From: UBA1433 sp964581565
Lineage (GTDB): Bacteria; Bacillota; Clostridia; Eubacteriales; UBA1433
NCBI GenBank assembly: GCA_964581565.1
Contig: CAZOOZ010000010.1
Span: 32,803 to 96,802, forward strand
Length of the DNA stretch: 64,000 bases
Direction: 5' to 3'
Shown here: positions 55,978 through 64,000 of the stretch, piece after piece
How positions within the stretch are numbered: position 1 is the first letter of the stretch
Layout: the number at the start of each line of letters is the position of its first letter
The notes under the pieces: model-generated
Databases searched by the model: none
The model's input: the letters and a program-made list of their open reading frames with translations, nothing else
Told to the model about the DNA's origin: nothing
Translations under genes and position numbers: made by a program

Positions 55978-55991
55978 AAATATGCTTTTAA

Positions 55992-56018
55992 GCCCTGTTT
56001 GTTACGGGGTTTTTGTTT
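55992..56018 (+). terminator. Regulatory terminator of the FMN riboswitch
   Basis: CCCTG-tttgtta-CGGGG stem (one G-T pair) and a T-rich tail, 14 bases after the aptamer. Confidence 0.85.
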
Positions 56019-56076
56019 TTGCACAATTAATACTTCTTCCTATTCTTTTTTATACCCGAAATTTTAGGAGGAAATC

Positions 56077-56619
56077 ATGAAAACAAACACAAAAAAAATC
56101 GTTAAAATTTCAGCTTTGAGTGCTATTGCATTTGTTTTGTACTTCATACTGGAATTCCCACTCCTTCCAGGAGCTCCGTTTCTAAAATTTGACTTCTCGG
56201 ATGTAGCCGCACTGGTAGGCGGATTTGCACTCGGCCCTGTGGCCGGCATGCTTATCGAACTATTAAAAAATATCCTTCATTTGCTTCTGAAAGCCAACGA
56301 AGGCTCTCCCGTCGGCGAACTTGCAAATTTCATTGTGGGCACCGCTTTGATTTTACCCGCCACATTGATATACAGAAAAAACAAGACGCGTAAATCAGCT
56401 TTGATCGGTATGCTCACAGGCACTGTGTGTCTGGCTATTGTTGCCGCATTGTTTAACTATTTTGTATTTATCCCGCTTTATTCGCCGACTCTTCTCGACA
56501 GCGGCGCCGGTACATACATCATGAGCATTATTGTGCCGTTTAACTTGCTTAAAGGCGTTATCGTGTCAATTATTACATTTATTTTGTATAAGTATATCTC
56601 TCCCTTATTGCACAAATAA
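56077..56619 (+). CDS. ribU: Riboflavin ECF transporter S component
   Basis: 180 residues, about six membrane helices. 'MKTNTKKIVKISALSAIAF' start, 'FPLLPGAPFLKFDFSDVAALVGGFALGP' (about 30-57) and 'NILHLLLKANEGSPVGELANFIVGTA' (about 68-93) are characteristic of RibU. Placed right after the FMN riboswitch, so uptake is shut off by FMN. The energising ECF module is not in the window. AGGAGGAAATC precedes ATG 56077. Confidence 0.96.
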   Translation: MKTNTKKIVKISALSAIAFVLYFILEFPLLPGAPFLKFDFSDVAALVGGFALGPVAGMLIELLKNILHLLLKANEGSPVGELANFIVGTALILPATLIYRKNKTRKSALIGMLTGTVCLAIVAALFNYFVFIPLYSPTLLDSGAGTYIMSIIVPFNLLKGVIVSIITFILYKYISPLLHK

Positions 56620-56635
56620 TAATTGATACTATAAC

Positions 56636-56662
56636 AAAACGGAGACGATGTCTCCGTTTTTT
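56636..56662. terminator. Bidirectional terminator between ribU and the feo operon
   Basis: AACGGAGAC-gat-GTCTCCGTT perfect stem with T6 on the plus strand and an A-run on the other side. Confidence 0.92.
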
Positions 56663-56807
56663 ATTTGCCATCTTTTATTTTGCACTGATCCGCCCGGTCA
56701 CACGCACTGCAATCCGAACAGCAGCCTTTCTTTTTCCTTATAACAATAATAGCTCCTACAACACACGCTGCAATGATCGCGATCATGATTATATCGGCAA
56801 ACTTCAT
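56661..56807 (-). CDS. FeoB-associated Cys-rich membrane protein
   Basis: 48 residues. One N-terminal membrane helix (about 4-23), then a basic stretch and the Cys-rich tail 'GCCSDCSACDRADQC'. Genes of this kind sit directly after feoB in clostridia and are thought to assist Fe2+ delivery. ATG 56807 is preceded by GGAGGATAAAAAA, the ribosome-binding site overlapping the end of feoB. Last gene of the feoA-feoB operon. Confidence 0.88.
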   Translation of the reverse strand: MKFADIIMIAIIAACVVGAIIVIRKKKGCCSDCSACDRADQCKIKDGK

Positions 56808-56811
56808 TTTT

Positions 56812-58806
56812 TTATCCTCCGATGATTAATCTGCCCACATTATAAACGAAAAATGCAACAATCCAGGCAATACCCGTTTGATAGCCCACTGCCAGCAGTG
56901 CGCTTTTGATGCTCCCCATTTCTTTTTTGGTTACTGCAAGAGATGCCACACATGGCATATACAGGAGCGTAAAACAAAGAAACGAATACGCGGTAAGCGG
57001 TGTAAATAACTGCGTAAGCGACATATTTCCGCCGAGCAGCACCTGAAAAGTGCTGATAACCGCTTCTTTTGCGGTAAGCCCTGTTAAAAGCGCAGTGGAA
57101 CTCTGCCAAGTTCCAAATCCCAAAGGCTTGAAAATCGGCGCGATAAATGTTCCGATCGCCGCGAGCATGCTTTGCGAGCTGTCGGCTACCATATTAAATT
57201 TATAATCAAAGCTTTGCAATAGCCATATCACAAGTGATGCGATAAAAATAACTGTAAACGCGCGTACAATAAAATCTTTCGCTTTTTCCCATACGTGAAG
57301 GCTTATTGTTTTCGCAGACGGCAGCCTGTATGCCGGAAGCTCCATAATGAACGGGACAGAGTTTCCTTTAAACACTGTATTTTTAAGCAGCAGGCCTGAA
57401 AGAACGGCAACAATCATTCCGAGTATATAAAGGCTTATCATCACAAGGGCTTGATTTTTTGCGAAAAAGGCTGCCGCAAACACCGCGTAAATAGGCAGTT
57501 TTGCCGAGCACGACATAAAAGGTGTCAACGTAATCGTCATTTTCCTGTCCCGCTCGCTCGGCAGGGTCCTCGTTGCAAGTATTGCGGGCACCGAGCACCC
57601 AAATCCAATCAGCATCGGCACAAACGATCTTCCGGAAAGCCCTATTTTTCGCAGCAGTCTGTCCATTACAAAAGCCACGCGTGCCATATATCCACTGTCT
57701 TCCAATAGAGATAAAAAGAAAAAGAGCACAACGATGAGCGGCAAAAATCCAAGCACACTCCCCACTCCCGCGAAAACACCGTCGATGATCAATGAGTGAA
57801 TAGTAGGGCTTATGCCGAATCTAAGCAGTGCCGCATCGGCTGCAAGCGTGACCTTGTCTATGCCGATTGCGAGCAGATCACTGAGCCCCGCACCGATCAC
57901 GCCAAACGTGAGCCAAAAGATGAGTGATATGATAAGCAAAAATATCGGCAGTGCAAGATATTTATGCGTGAGCATATTGTCTATTTTTATACTTCTTATA
58001 TGTTCTTTGCTCTCCGTGTTTTTAAAGACAGCTTTTTTACAGACATTTTCTATAAACTCATAGCGCATGTCGGCTAGCGCGGCTTCACGGTCGGTGCCAA
58101 GCTCCTGCTCCATCTCGGTGACGATATGATTTAAAATGTCTTTTTCGTTATTTGATAACTTCAGTGCTTCTTCTATCTGGCTGTCCCCTTCCACAAGTCT
58201 CGTCGCCGCAAAACGCATGGATATACCCAAATTTTGCGCGTGATCTTCTATCAGATGTGCCACGGAATGGATGGCTCTATGTACATATCCTTCACAAAAA
58301 TCCATCTTTTTGGGTCGTATTTTATTTTGCGCAATCTCGATCGCTTTTTTTATCAAAAGATCTATTCCCTGATTTTTACTCGCCGAAATGGGCATGACTA
58401 AAACGCCCAGTTCTTCGCTCAGCACATCGACATTGATATAGCTGCCGCTGGATACGATGGAATCCATCATATTCAGCGCAATGATCATGGGAATATTTAA
58501 CTCCATTAGCTGAAGAGACAAATATAAATTCCTTTCTAGATTTGTCGCATCAACGATATTAATGATCGCATCCGGGTTTTCTTTGATCAAAAAATCTCTT
58601 GTAACGATCTCTTCCGAAGTATAAGGGGACAGAGAATAAATGCCGGGTAAATCCACAACCACGGCATCTTTATTTTTTCTAATTATGCCTTCTTTTTTTT
58701 CTACCGTCACGCCCGGGAAATTGCCCACATGCTGATTGCTCCCGGTGAGCTGGTTAAACAGAGTTGTCTTCCCCGAATTTTGGTTTCCGGCTAAAGCAAA
58801 AATCAT
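56812..58806 (-). CDS. feoB: Ferrous iron transporter FeoB
   Basis: 664 residues. Cytosolic G domain: G1 'GNQNSGKTT' (7-15), G2 region 'GNFPGVTVEKK', G3 'DLPGIYSL', G4 'NMMD', then a helical GDI-like segment to about 265. About eleven membrane helices follow, including the two Gate motifs 'LGFLPLIVVLFFFLSLLEDSGYMARVAF' and 'LTGLTAKEAVISTF'. Inner-membrane Fe2+ uptake driven by nucleotide hydrolysis. The first codons overlap the feoA stop (ATGA). Confidence 0.97.
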   Translation of the reverse strand: MIFALAGNQNSGKTTLFNQLTGSNQHVGNFPGVTVEKKEGIIRKNKDAVVVDLPGIYSLSPYTSEEIVTRDFLIKENPDAIINIVDATNLERNLYLSLQLMELNIPMIIALNMMDSIVSSGSYINVDVLSEELGVLVMPISASKNQGIDLLIKKAIEIAQNKIRPKKMDFCEGYVHRAIHSVAHLIEDHAQNLGISMRFAATRLVEGDSQIEEALKLSNNEKDILNHIVTEMEQELGTDREAALADMRYEFIENVCKKAVFKNTESKEHIRSIKIDNMLTHKYLALPIFLLIISLIFWLTFGVIGAGLSDLLAIGIDKVTLAADAALLRFGISPTIHSLIIDGVFAGVGSVLGFLPLIVVLFFFLSLLEDSGYMARVAFVMDRLLRKIGLSGRSFVPMLIGFGCSVPAILATRTLPSERDRKMTITLTPFMSCSAKLPIYAVFAAAFFAKNQALVMISLYILGMIVAVLSGLLLKNTVFKGNSVPFIMELPAYRLPSAKTISLHVWEKAKDFIVRAFTVIFIASLVIWLLQSFDYKFNMVADSSQSMLAAIGTFIAPIFKPLGFGTWQSSTALLTGLTAKEAVISTFQVLLGGNMSLTQLFTPLTAYSFLCFTLLYMPCVASLAVTKKEMGSIKSALLAVGYQTGIAWIVAFFVYNVGRLIIGG

Positions 58807-59045
58807 ATTGCCGCCTCCGCTTCCTCAATGACTTCAATATTTTTTGCATCCTCTTTTCTCAGCGTCAGCTCATAACCGCGTAAATGAAGCTCGATAGGAT
58901 CCCCCATCGGTGCCACTTTGCGCACCATCACTTTCGTTTTTGGTGTCAGCCCCATATCGAGCAGTCTGCGCCTGAGGGCTCCTTGCCCGCCGACTCTATA
59001 TATTTTACAGCTTTTGCCTACTTTTATTTTATCTAAAGTGCTCAT
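58803..59045 (-). CDS. feoA: FeoA SH3-like iron transport protein
   Basis: 80 residues, one FeoA domain: 'GGQGALRRRLLDMGLTPKTKVMVRKVAPMGDPIELHLRGYELTLRKEDAKNI' is described by its parts 'RRLLDMGL', 'VAPMGDPIEL' and 'LRGYELTLRK'. Needed for FeoB activity. ATG 59045 follows GAGGAAATA. The 4-base ATGA overlap couples feoB to it. Confidence 0.95.
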   Translation of the reverse strand: MSTLDKIKVGKSCKIYRVGGQGALRRRLLDMGLTPKTKVMVRKVAPMGDPIELHLRGYELTLRKEDAKNIEVIEEAEAAI

Positions 59046-59062
59046 TATTTCCTCAAAAATTG

Positions 59063-59121
59063 TTAGATTAAGTTAACAAATTGTTTAAAAAATTTTATTA
59101 TTATAAATTAACTGTGTCTAA
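59063..59121. promoter_or_regulatory. Paired operator-like sites between feoA and the DtxR-family gene
   Basis: TTAGATTAAGTTAA (59063-59076, plus) and TTAGACACAGTTAA (complement of 59108-59121) share TTAGAnnnAGTTAA in opposite orientations. The first resembles the DtxR/IdeR-type box TTAGGTTAAGCTAACC. They flank the divergent start region of feoA and the regulator. Confidence 0.55.
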
Positions 59122-59139
59122 CATTTTAGTCGCCTAGTC

Positions 59140-59167
59140 TTGTTTTGTCAAGCAATTATGTTATACT
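59140..59167 (+). promoter_or_regulatory. Promoter of the DtxR-family regulator
   Basis: TTGTTT (59140-59145), 16-bp spacer, extended -10 TGTTATACT (TATACT 59162-59167), ending 17 bases before ATG 59185. CTTG-ttttgt-CAAG (59139-59152) within it is a small inverted repeat. Confidence 0.6.
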
Positions 59168-59184
59168 TTATCTGGGTGATAAAA

Positions 59185-59568
59185 ATGACGTTGTTAAGCC
59201 CCTCAAGCCAAGATTATCTCGAAGCAATACTGGAGCTTTCAAATAAAGAAAATATAATCCGTTCCATCGATATCGCACAGTTGATGGGTGTTTCACGTGC
59301 GAGTGTGAACAAGGCAATCGGCATTTTAAAAGATCTCGGCTATATTACACAGCAAAAATATTCGCACATAGAGCTCACCGATGACGGCAGAAAAGCTGCC
59401 TCCTCTATTCGAGAGCGTCATGATACATTAAAAACCTTTTTAATCGAGGTATTAGATGTCAGTGAAAAAACAGCCGAGAAAGATGCCTGTAAAATGGAGC
59501 ACGCCATCAGCAATGAGACTTTTAGCAAATTAAAAAAATATGTTAAAAATACTACGGCAAAAAAATAA
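59185..59568 (+). CDS. DtxR/MntR-family metal-dependent repressor
   Basis: 127 residues from ATG 59185 with GGGTGAT upstream; an extension to 59140 runs through the promoter. N-terminal winged helix ('SSQDYLEAILELS', 'RSIDIAQLMGVSRASVNKAIGILKDLGYI', about 6-55) and a metal-binding/dimer domain ('ERHDTLKTFLIEVLDVSEKTAEKDACKMEHAIS', about 77-109, with the H, E and C ligands). Very likely senses Fe2+ or Mn2+ and controls the divergent feoAB operon. No third SH3 domain, so it is of the short MntR/TroR type. Confidence 0.9.
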   Translation: MTLLSPSSQDYLEAILELSNKENIIRSIDIAQLMGVSRASVNKAIGILKDLGYITQQKYSHIELTDDGRKAASSIRERHDTLKTFLIEVLDVSEKTAEKDACKMEHAISNETFSKLKKYVKNTTAKK

Positions 59569-59601
59569 TTTTATATTACTCTATTCAAAGAAGGTGATTC
59601 A

Positions 59602-59913
59602 TTGAACAGTGCCACATGGATAGCCATCTATCTGCCGATCTTTATTTTATTTGTAATCATCATACCGATGCAATACACTGCTCAAAAAGCGCATTTTCTG
59701 AGATATACCAAAAAGAAAGGAAGAAAAATGACAAACGAAATCATTAAAAAATATATCGGCAGCAAAGTAAGGCTTTCGACCGGTTCCTACGGCATCAATG
59801 TAGAGGGCAAAATAACCGGCCTTACCGAAAATTGGCTTGAGGTAGAAACAAAAAAAGGAACCGAATTGATTAACTGTGAATATATTCAAAATATAAAAAT
59901 CTTAACAAAATAA
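59602..59913 (+). CDS. Small protein: membrane helix plus SH3-like domain
   Basis: 103 residues, start TTG 59602 after AAGGTGATTCA. Residues about 6-22 form a hydrophobic helix, 29-43 are basic, and the last ~55 ('KKYIGSKVRLSTGSYGINVEGKITGLTENWLEVETKKGTELIN') look like a small beta-barrel similar to DUF6897-like proteins. ATG 59710 within a good AAGGAAGAAAA context could give the soluble domain alone. Function unknown. It follows the DtxR regulator by 33 bases. Confidence 0.7.
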   Translation: MNSATWIAIYLPIFILFVIIIPMQYTAQKAHFLRYTKKKGRKMTNEIIKKYIGSKVRLSTGSYGINVEGKITGLTENWLEVETKKGTELINCEYIQNIKILTK

Positions 59914-59918
59914 AGTCT

Positions 59919-59945
59919 GCGTAACATGCAGGCTTTTTCTATTTT
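59919..59945 (+). terminator. Terminator after the small membrane protein gene
   Basis: GTCTGC-gtaacat-GCAGGC stem followed by TTTTTCTATTTTT. Confidence 0.8.
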
Positions 59946-60028
59946 TATCTTTATTCAAATTACTAAAAATATTTTTGTTCAAAAGTCACAATTCATAGCA
60001 TTTTGTTGTTTATTGTGACAATTAACTA

Positions 60029-60056
60029 TTGTAATATTATTTTTTTATGGTATAGT
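60029..60056 (+). promoter_or_regulatory. Promoter of the repeat surface protein gene
   Basis: TTGTAA (60029-60034), 16-bp spacer, TATAGT (60051-60056) with an upstream TG (extended -10). It gives a roughly 136-base AT-rich leader; I see no hairpin or riboswitch there. The rest of the 285-base gap before it is empty. Confidence 0.55.
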
Positions 60057-60198
60057 ATAAATGTATGCTTGTACGTAATATACATTATTAGTTTGTGATA
60101 ATTTTATATTCCAAATATAAATATAAAAAATGAATATAAATCCTATTTTATATAGATAATTTTTGGTGTTTTATAAATTTATTTTCCAGGGAGATATT

Positions 60199-63100
60199 AT
60201 GAGAAAAAAACATTTGATTTTTACACTTATTTTTCTTTTTATTCTATTGATGCTGCCCGGTACGGCGGTTGCCTATGACTACAATGACACAACCTATAAT
60301 GACAATGATTTTACAAAGCTGCAGACATTTTTGAACCTGCCTTCTGCGGTGGCAGGAAAGACGAACGGGCAGTGTATAAACGAATCATATGATGAAAATG
60401 ATCCGGCTACGTGGACTGGAGTTGAATGGATTGATGAAAAAGTTGTAAAAATTGACTGGCCTTGTGAAGATTCGACAAAAATGCTTGACGGCAATTTGGA
60501 TTTAAGTAATTTTACTGCTTTAACCTATATTGATTGTCAACAACATTTTAATATTGATTCTATTGATGTAACCAATGATAGCATGTTAAAAACATTTATA
60601 TGTGTTGCTAATAATATTTCTACAATTGATGTGAGCACAAATACTGCACTTGAGTATTTTGATTGCGGGAACAACCCAATTTCTGTAATAGAGGTAGGTT
60701 CAAATACATTATTAAAATATTTTTATTGCCCTAACACTCAAATAGACACTTTAAATATTGATAATAATGTTGTACTTAATGAATTGATATGCTGGGGTAA
60801 TGATCTTACAAGCTTAGATTTAACAAATAATTCAATTCTTAGTTATATTGATTGTCACGATAATAAAATCACTTCCCTCGATTTAAGGAATAATACTCAA
60901 CTCGATAGTCTACAATGCTATAATAATCAGCTTACATCACTAGATTTAAGCAATCATTTATTATTAACATCATTATGGTGTTCAAGTAATGATTTAACAT
61001 CTCTAGACATAAGCGGAGATATACTTTTAGAAACGCTTGTTTGCGAAGAGAATCAATTTACTTCTCTGGACACTAGTACCTGTACTTCATTAATTGATAT
61101 AAGGTGTAGAAATAATAAAATATTAAGTTTAAAAGGATATTTTTTTGATAAGGTTACAAATATTTACTCTACAGGCAAAGGCTATATTTCAACCGACGGA
61201 GGCATAACAGATCCCATAGAAATTTCAATTGATGCAACTCCAGACACAGATGTAACATTTGTTAACTGGAGAATAAACGATGAAGTGGTATCAACTTCTT
61301 CAACCTATACATTCACATCTGCTTTAAGCGGTGATTTAAAAGCTACTTTTTCATCTTTAACTGTTTCATTCGATACAAACGGCGGAAGCGCAATTGATGA
61401 CATTACCGCAGAATACGGCACTGCAATCACAGCCCCGAGCGCGCCTGCCAAGACAGGCTACACTTTTAACGGTTGGTATATAGATGAAGGATTAAATACA
61501 CCATGGGTTTTCGCTTCAGATACAATTACAGCAGATACCATTCTTTATGCTGAATGGATTCCCCTCCCATATACGGTCACTTTTGATTCAAACGGCGGCA
61601 CGGAAGTAGAAGCCATTACCGCAGATTATGATTCTAAAATCAGCGCTCCTGCGGAGCCTACACAAACAGGATATAAATTTGACGGCTGGTACAAAGATGA
61701 AGAGCTGTCAACTGCCTGGGATTTCGATGTGGATACAATTGCAGGTGAGACAACGCTCTACGCAAAATGGGAAGCGCTTTTAAAAGTTACTTATTTCACA
61801 AAAACGGGTGTCGAAGAAATTGCTTATGTTGAAGCAGGCACCTCGGTTAACGGCCCTGATGACCCCACTGCATGGAGCGGCTACGCGTTTAAAGGTTGGT
61901 ATATGGAACAGAACTTTATGACAAAATGGGATGGCCAGCCTGTTACTGTCAATTCGGACACAATATTTTATGCGCGTTGGCTAAAAGATGGGTATTTCGA
62001 AAATGACTATTTTAAATTGCAGCAATTCTTAAATTCGCCGTCTGCTGTAGAAGGTAAATTAAACGGTCAAATTCTTAATGCTTCATACGATGCAAACAAT
62101 CCAACTACTTGGCGTAATAACTTATCTTGGATTTCGATAGATGGGTTACAGCATATACGCACGATTAATTGGTATAGAGATGGAGATTCGGCTAAATTGG
62201 CAGGGGATATTGATTTAAGCAATTGTACATCCTTAAGACAATTATATTGTGATGCCAATCAAATAGATACGCTTATTTTAGATGGTGACCATTTACTATC
62301 TTATGTATCATGTAGGTCTAATCAATTAGAAACTTTAGATATTACAGACTTGCCTGCATTGACTCATTTAGACTGCAGCTCTAATCAATTACTTGCTATA
62401 GATTCAAGCAACAACCCTCTATTAGGAGATTTGCTTTGTGCTGATAATCAATTAAGTTTTTTGAATGTAAATAATAATATTAAATTAACTGAATTAAGTT
62501 GTTCGAGTAATCCAATAAAAACAGTTGATATAAGTAATAATCCAGAATTAATATTTTTATATTGTGCTGATAATCAATTAAATACATTGGATATAACTAA
62601 TAATGCGAAACTAACAAATTTATCTTGTAGCAATAATCAATTAAGTACTTTGAATTTAAATAAAAATATTGAGTTGAAATCATTAGTTTGTGAATTTAAT
62701 CAATTAAATAAATTAGATTTAACAAATAATCCGATGCTGACATATTTAAATTGTCCAGATAACGAGTTAAATGTTTTGATTTTCAATGAAAATACAAATT
62801 TAGAATTTTTAAATTGTGAAAATAATCAATTAACTTCACTTGATTTAAGCAGAAGTTCGGATTTATACTTTTTACGCACTTCAAATAATAAAATAACAAG
62901 CATGCGTTTGAACATTGATGGACGTATTAAAAATATATTCGCATATGGAAATGGGTATCTAACAATTTTCTCATATGGAGTAGTTTTTGAAGAGATTCAT
63001 TCCAATACATCTTTTATGGGTTGGACAATAAACGGAACTACGATAAGTACAGAAGAACACGTCGCATTTAGCGATATTACTTCAGGTACTTTAATTGCCA

Positions 63101-64000
63101 ACTTTTCTAGAGCAACAGTTAATTTTGATAGCCAAGGCGGTACCATTATAGACAGTAAAATTATACCGACTAATTCATGTGTATCCAAACCATCCGATCC
63201 AACACGCGAAGATAATACATTTATAGGTTGGTACAAAGAGCCTGAGTGTAAAAACATCTGGAATTTCGCAACCGATATTGTAACAATAAACCCAACGCTT
63301 TATGCAGCTTGGAATAATAATATTGTAACATTCGACAGCAATAGCGAAGAAAACATTGATAGCATTACCATATCTTTTGGTAGTACTATTAATGATCCTA
63401 ATGTTGGTGATAGAATAGGGTATTCTCTTGCAGGCTGGTATACAGAACCAGAGTTTATTAATATTTGGGATTTTGATACTGATACTATAAGACATGATAT
63501 GACTCTCTATGCAAAATGGCAGTTAAACACATACACTATTGCATTCAATACTGATACTGGTGGTACCGCAGTATCTCCAATATCAGCAAATTATAATTCG
63601 AAAATTACTGCTCCTACACCTCCTGTTAGAACAGGGTACAGCTTTACAGGTTGGTATAAAGATGCAGCATTGACTACTGCCTGGAACTTCTCAACAGACA
63701 AAGTCACTGCTAACACCACGCTCTATGCCAAATGGACTATCGACTCCTATACAGTCACCTTCAACAGCAACGGCGGAAGCGCTGTCAGTTCGATATCTGC
63801 GAATTACAATACAACGATCACCAAGCCGACAGACCCGACCAAGACAGGCTGCGCATTTGCAGGTTGGTACAAAGAAGAAGCTTTAGTAAATATTTGGGAT
63901 TTTTCAATAGACAAAGTCACAACAGACGATATAACGCTCTATGCCAAATGGACTATCGACTCCTATACAGTCACCTTCAACAGCAACGGCGGAAGCGCTG
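60199..64000 (+). CDS. Large secreted LRR / InlB-B-repeat surface protein (C-terminus beyond window)
   Basis: Open from ATG 60199 (GGGAGATATT upstream) to the last base: at least 1267 residues without a stop. Signal peptide ends 'TAVA' (residues 1-25). Then two copies of one module: an N-cap ('FTKLQTFLNLPSAV.GK.NGQ' at 40, 'FKLQQFLNSPSAVEGKLNGQ' at 603), 21-residue leucine-rich repeats with a recurring Cys ('L.CS.NQLT.LDLSNN..L'), and a closing 'GWxIN...SGxLxA.FS' segment. The first copy is followed by three InlB-type B repeats (Flg_new), the second by at least five ('YTVTFNSNGGSAV...GY.F.GWY.......W.F....V....TLYAKW'). Probably a wall-anchored or secreted adhesin; the anchor must lie downstream. 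Confidence 0.92.
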   Translation, partial: MRKKHLIFTLIFLFILLMLPGTAVAYDYNDTTYNDNDFTKLQTFLNLPSAVAGKTNGQCINESYDENDPATWTGVEWIDEKVVKIDWPCEDSTKMLDGNLDLSNFTALTYIDCQQHFNIDSIDVTNDSMLKTFICVANNISTIDVSTNTALEYFDCGNNPISVIEVGSNTLLKYFYCPNTQIDTLNIDNNVVLNELICWGNDLTSLDLTNNSILSYIDCHDNKITSLDLRNNTQLDSLQCYNNQLTSLDLSNHLLLTSLWCSSNDLTSLDISGDILLETLVCEENQFTSLDTSTCTSLIDIRCRNNKILSLKGYFFDKVTNIYSTGKGYISTDGGITDPIEISIDATPDTDVTFVNWRINDEVVSTSSTYTFTSALSGDLKATFSSLTVSFDTNGGSAIDDITAEYGTAITAPSAPAKTGYTFNGWYIDEGLNTPWVFASDTITADTILYAEWIPLPYTVTFDSNGGTEVEAITADYDSKISAPAEPTQTGYKFDGWYKDEELSTAWDFDVDTIAGETTLYAKWEALLKVTYFTKTGVEEIAYVEAGTSVNGPDDPTAWSGYAFKGWYMEQNFMTKWDGQPVTVNSDTIFYARWLKDGYFENDYFKLQQFLNSPSAVEGKLNGQILNASYDANNPTTWRNNLSWISIDGLQHIRTINWYRDGDSAKLAGDIDLSNCTSLRQLYCDANQIDTLILDGDHLLSYVSCRSNQLETLDITDLPALTHLDCSSNQLLAIDSSNNPLLGDLLCADNQLSFLNVNNNIKLTELSCSSNPIKTVDISNNPELIFLYCADNQLNTLDITNNAKLTNLSCSNNQLSTLNLNKNIELKSLVCEFNQLNKLDLTNNPMLTYLNCPDNELNVLIFNENTNLEFLNCENNQLTSLDLSRSSDLYFLRTSNNKITSMRLNIDGRIKNIFAYGNGYLTIFSYGVVFEEIHSNTSFMGWTINGTTISTEEHVAFSDITSGTLIANFSRATVNFDSQGGTIIDSKIIPTNSCVSKPSDPTREDNTFIGWYKEPECKNIWNFATDIVTINPTLYAAWNNNIVTFDSNSEENIDSITISFGSTINDPNVGDRIGYSLAGWYTEPEFINIWDFDTDTIRHDMTLYAKWQLNTYTIAFNTDTGGTAVSPISANYNSKITAPTPPVRTGYSFTGWYKDAALTTAWNFSTDKVTANTTLYAKWTIDSYTVTFNSNGGSAVSSISANYNTTITKPTDPTKTGCAFAGWYKEEALVNIWDFSIDKVTTDDITLYAKWTIDSYTVTFNSNGGSA
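63718..64000 (+). repeat. 67-bp identical direct repeats, 216-bp period
   Basis: 63718-63784 and 63934-64000 are identical over 67 bases (both begin ACGCTCTATGCC and end GGAAGCGCTG). The 216-bp spacing equals 72 codons, one B repeat. The second copy is cut by the window end, so more copies may follow. Confidence 0.95.

Noticed and set aside
60199..64000. CRISPR-like array because of regular repeats near the window end
   Set aside because: Repeats are in-frame coding repeats of 72 codons in one long open frame, not short palindromic repeats with spacers.

Overview
The window looks like a chromosomal segment of a low-GC, strictly anaerobic, endospore-forming member of the Clostridia (Bacillota). 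Evidence for this: spoIIE and yyaC; a long Bacillus/Clostridium-type SRP RNA with an Alu domain; T-box, S-box (SAM-I) and RFN (FMN) riboswitches; the order spoIIE-tilS-hpt-ftsH; the order hpf-(membrane protein)-secA-prfB; a reverse rubrerythrin; and several Fe-S proteins typical of anaerobes. The genus cannot be fixed from the sequence. No prophage, insertion sequence, CRISPR array, tRNA or rRNA was seen.

Layout. 1-8100: tail of an unidentified gene, MntP, a GNAT protein, pyruvate carboxylase, T-box-controlled trpS, an Fe-S aldo/keto reductase and a cupin. 8180-11100: a radical-SAM/partner pair and a YihY protein. 11100-16560: reverse rubrerythrin, a four-gene operon (DUF3887 lipoprotein, DUF3887-hydrolase lipoprotein, ABC ATPase, ABC permease) and tadA. 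16660-19770: a tryptophan-type ABC transporter (trpXYZ-like) under a second T-box. 19880-23711: an orphan solute-binding protein, murB and a G5/M23 wall hydrolase. 23830-27432: a siroheme-type reductase co-transcribed with a FecBCD-type importer. 27636-30423: an ECF S component, coaX, dusB and a thioesterase. 30441-37125: ftsH, hpt, tilS, spoIIE and SRP RNA.

37165-42529: an unknown protein, a two-gene unit that I recall as DUF6323/DUF6179, metK under a SAM-I riboswitch, and a coiled-coil gene that appears interrupted by a one-base shift in an A7 run. 42673-53452: a TtcA-like PP-loop protein, yyaC, recD2, comF, hpf, a DUF5317 protein with a long acidic tail, secA and prfB with its programmed +1 frameshift. 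53471-55756: three-gene homocysteine-biosynthesis cluster (DUF39, NIL-ferredoxin, UPF0280). 55826-56619: FMN riboswitch and ribU. 56661-59568: Feo iron uptake with a tiny Cys-rich partner and a divergent DtxR-family regulator that shares inverted operator-like sites. 60199-64000: a large, internally duplicated leucine-rich-repeat plus InlB-B-repeat surface protein that runs off the window.

Themes that link genes: tryptophan supply (two T-boxes, both with a TGG specifier, on trpS and on the transporter); sulfur and methyl metabolism (metK/SAM-I, the homocysteine trio, a siroheme-type reductase); metal handling (MntP, Feo/DtxR, Fec-type importer); coenzyme uptake (riboflavin and probably pantothenate); and sporulation. 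The less explained parts are the interrupted gene at 41371-42529, the reductase-importer operon, the DUF6323/DUF6179-like pair with its divergent neighbour, and the giant repeat protein.
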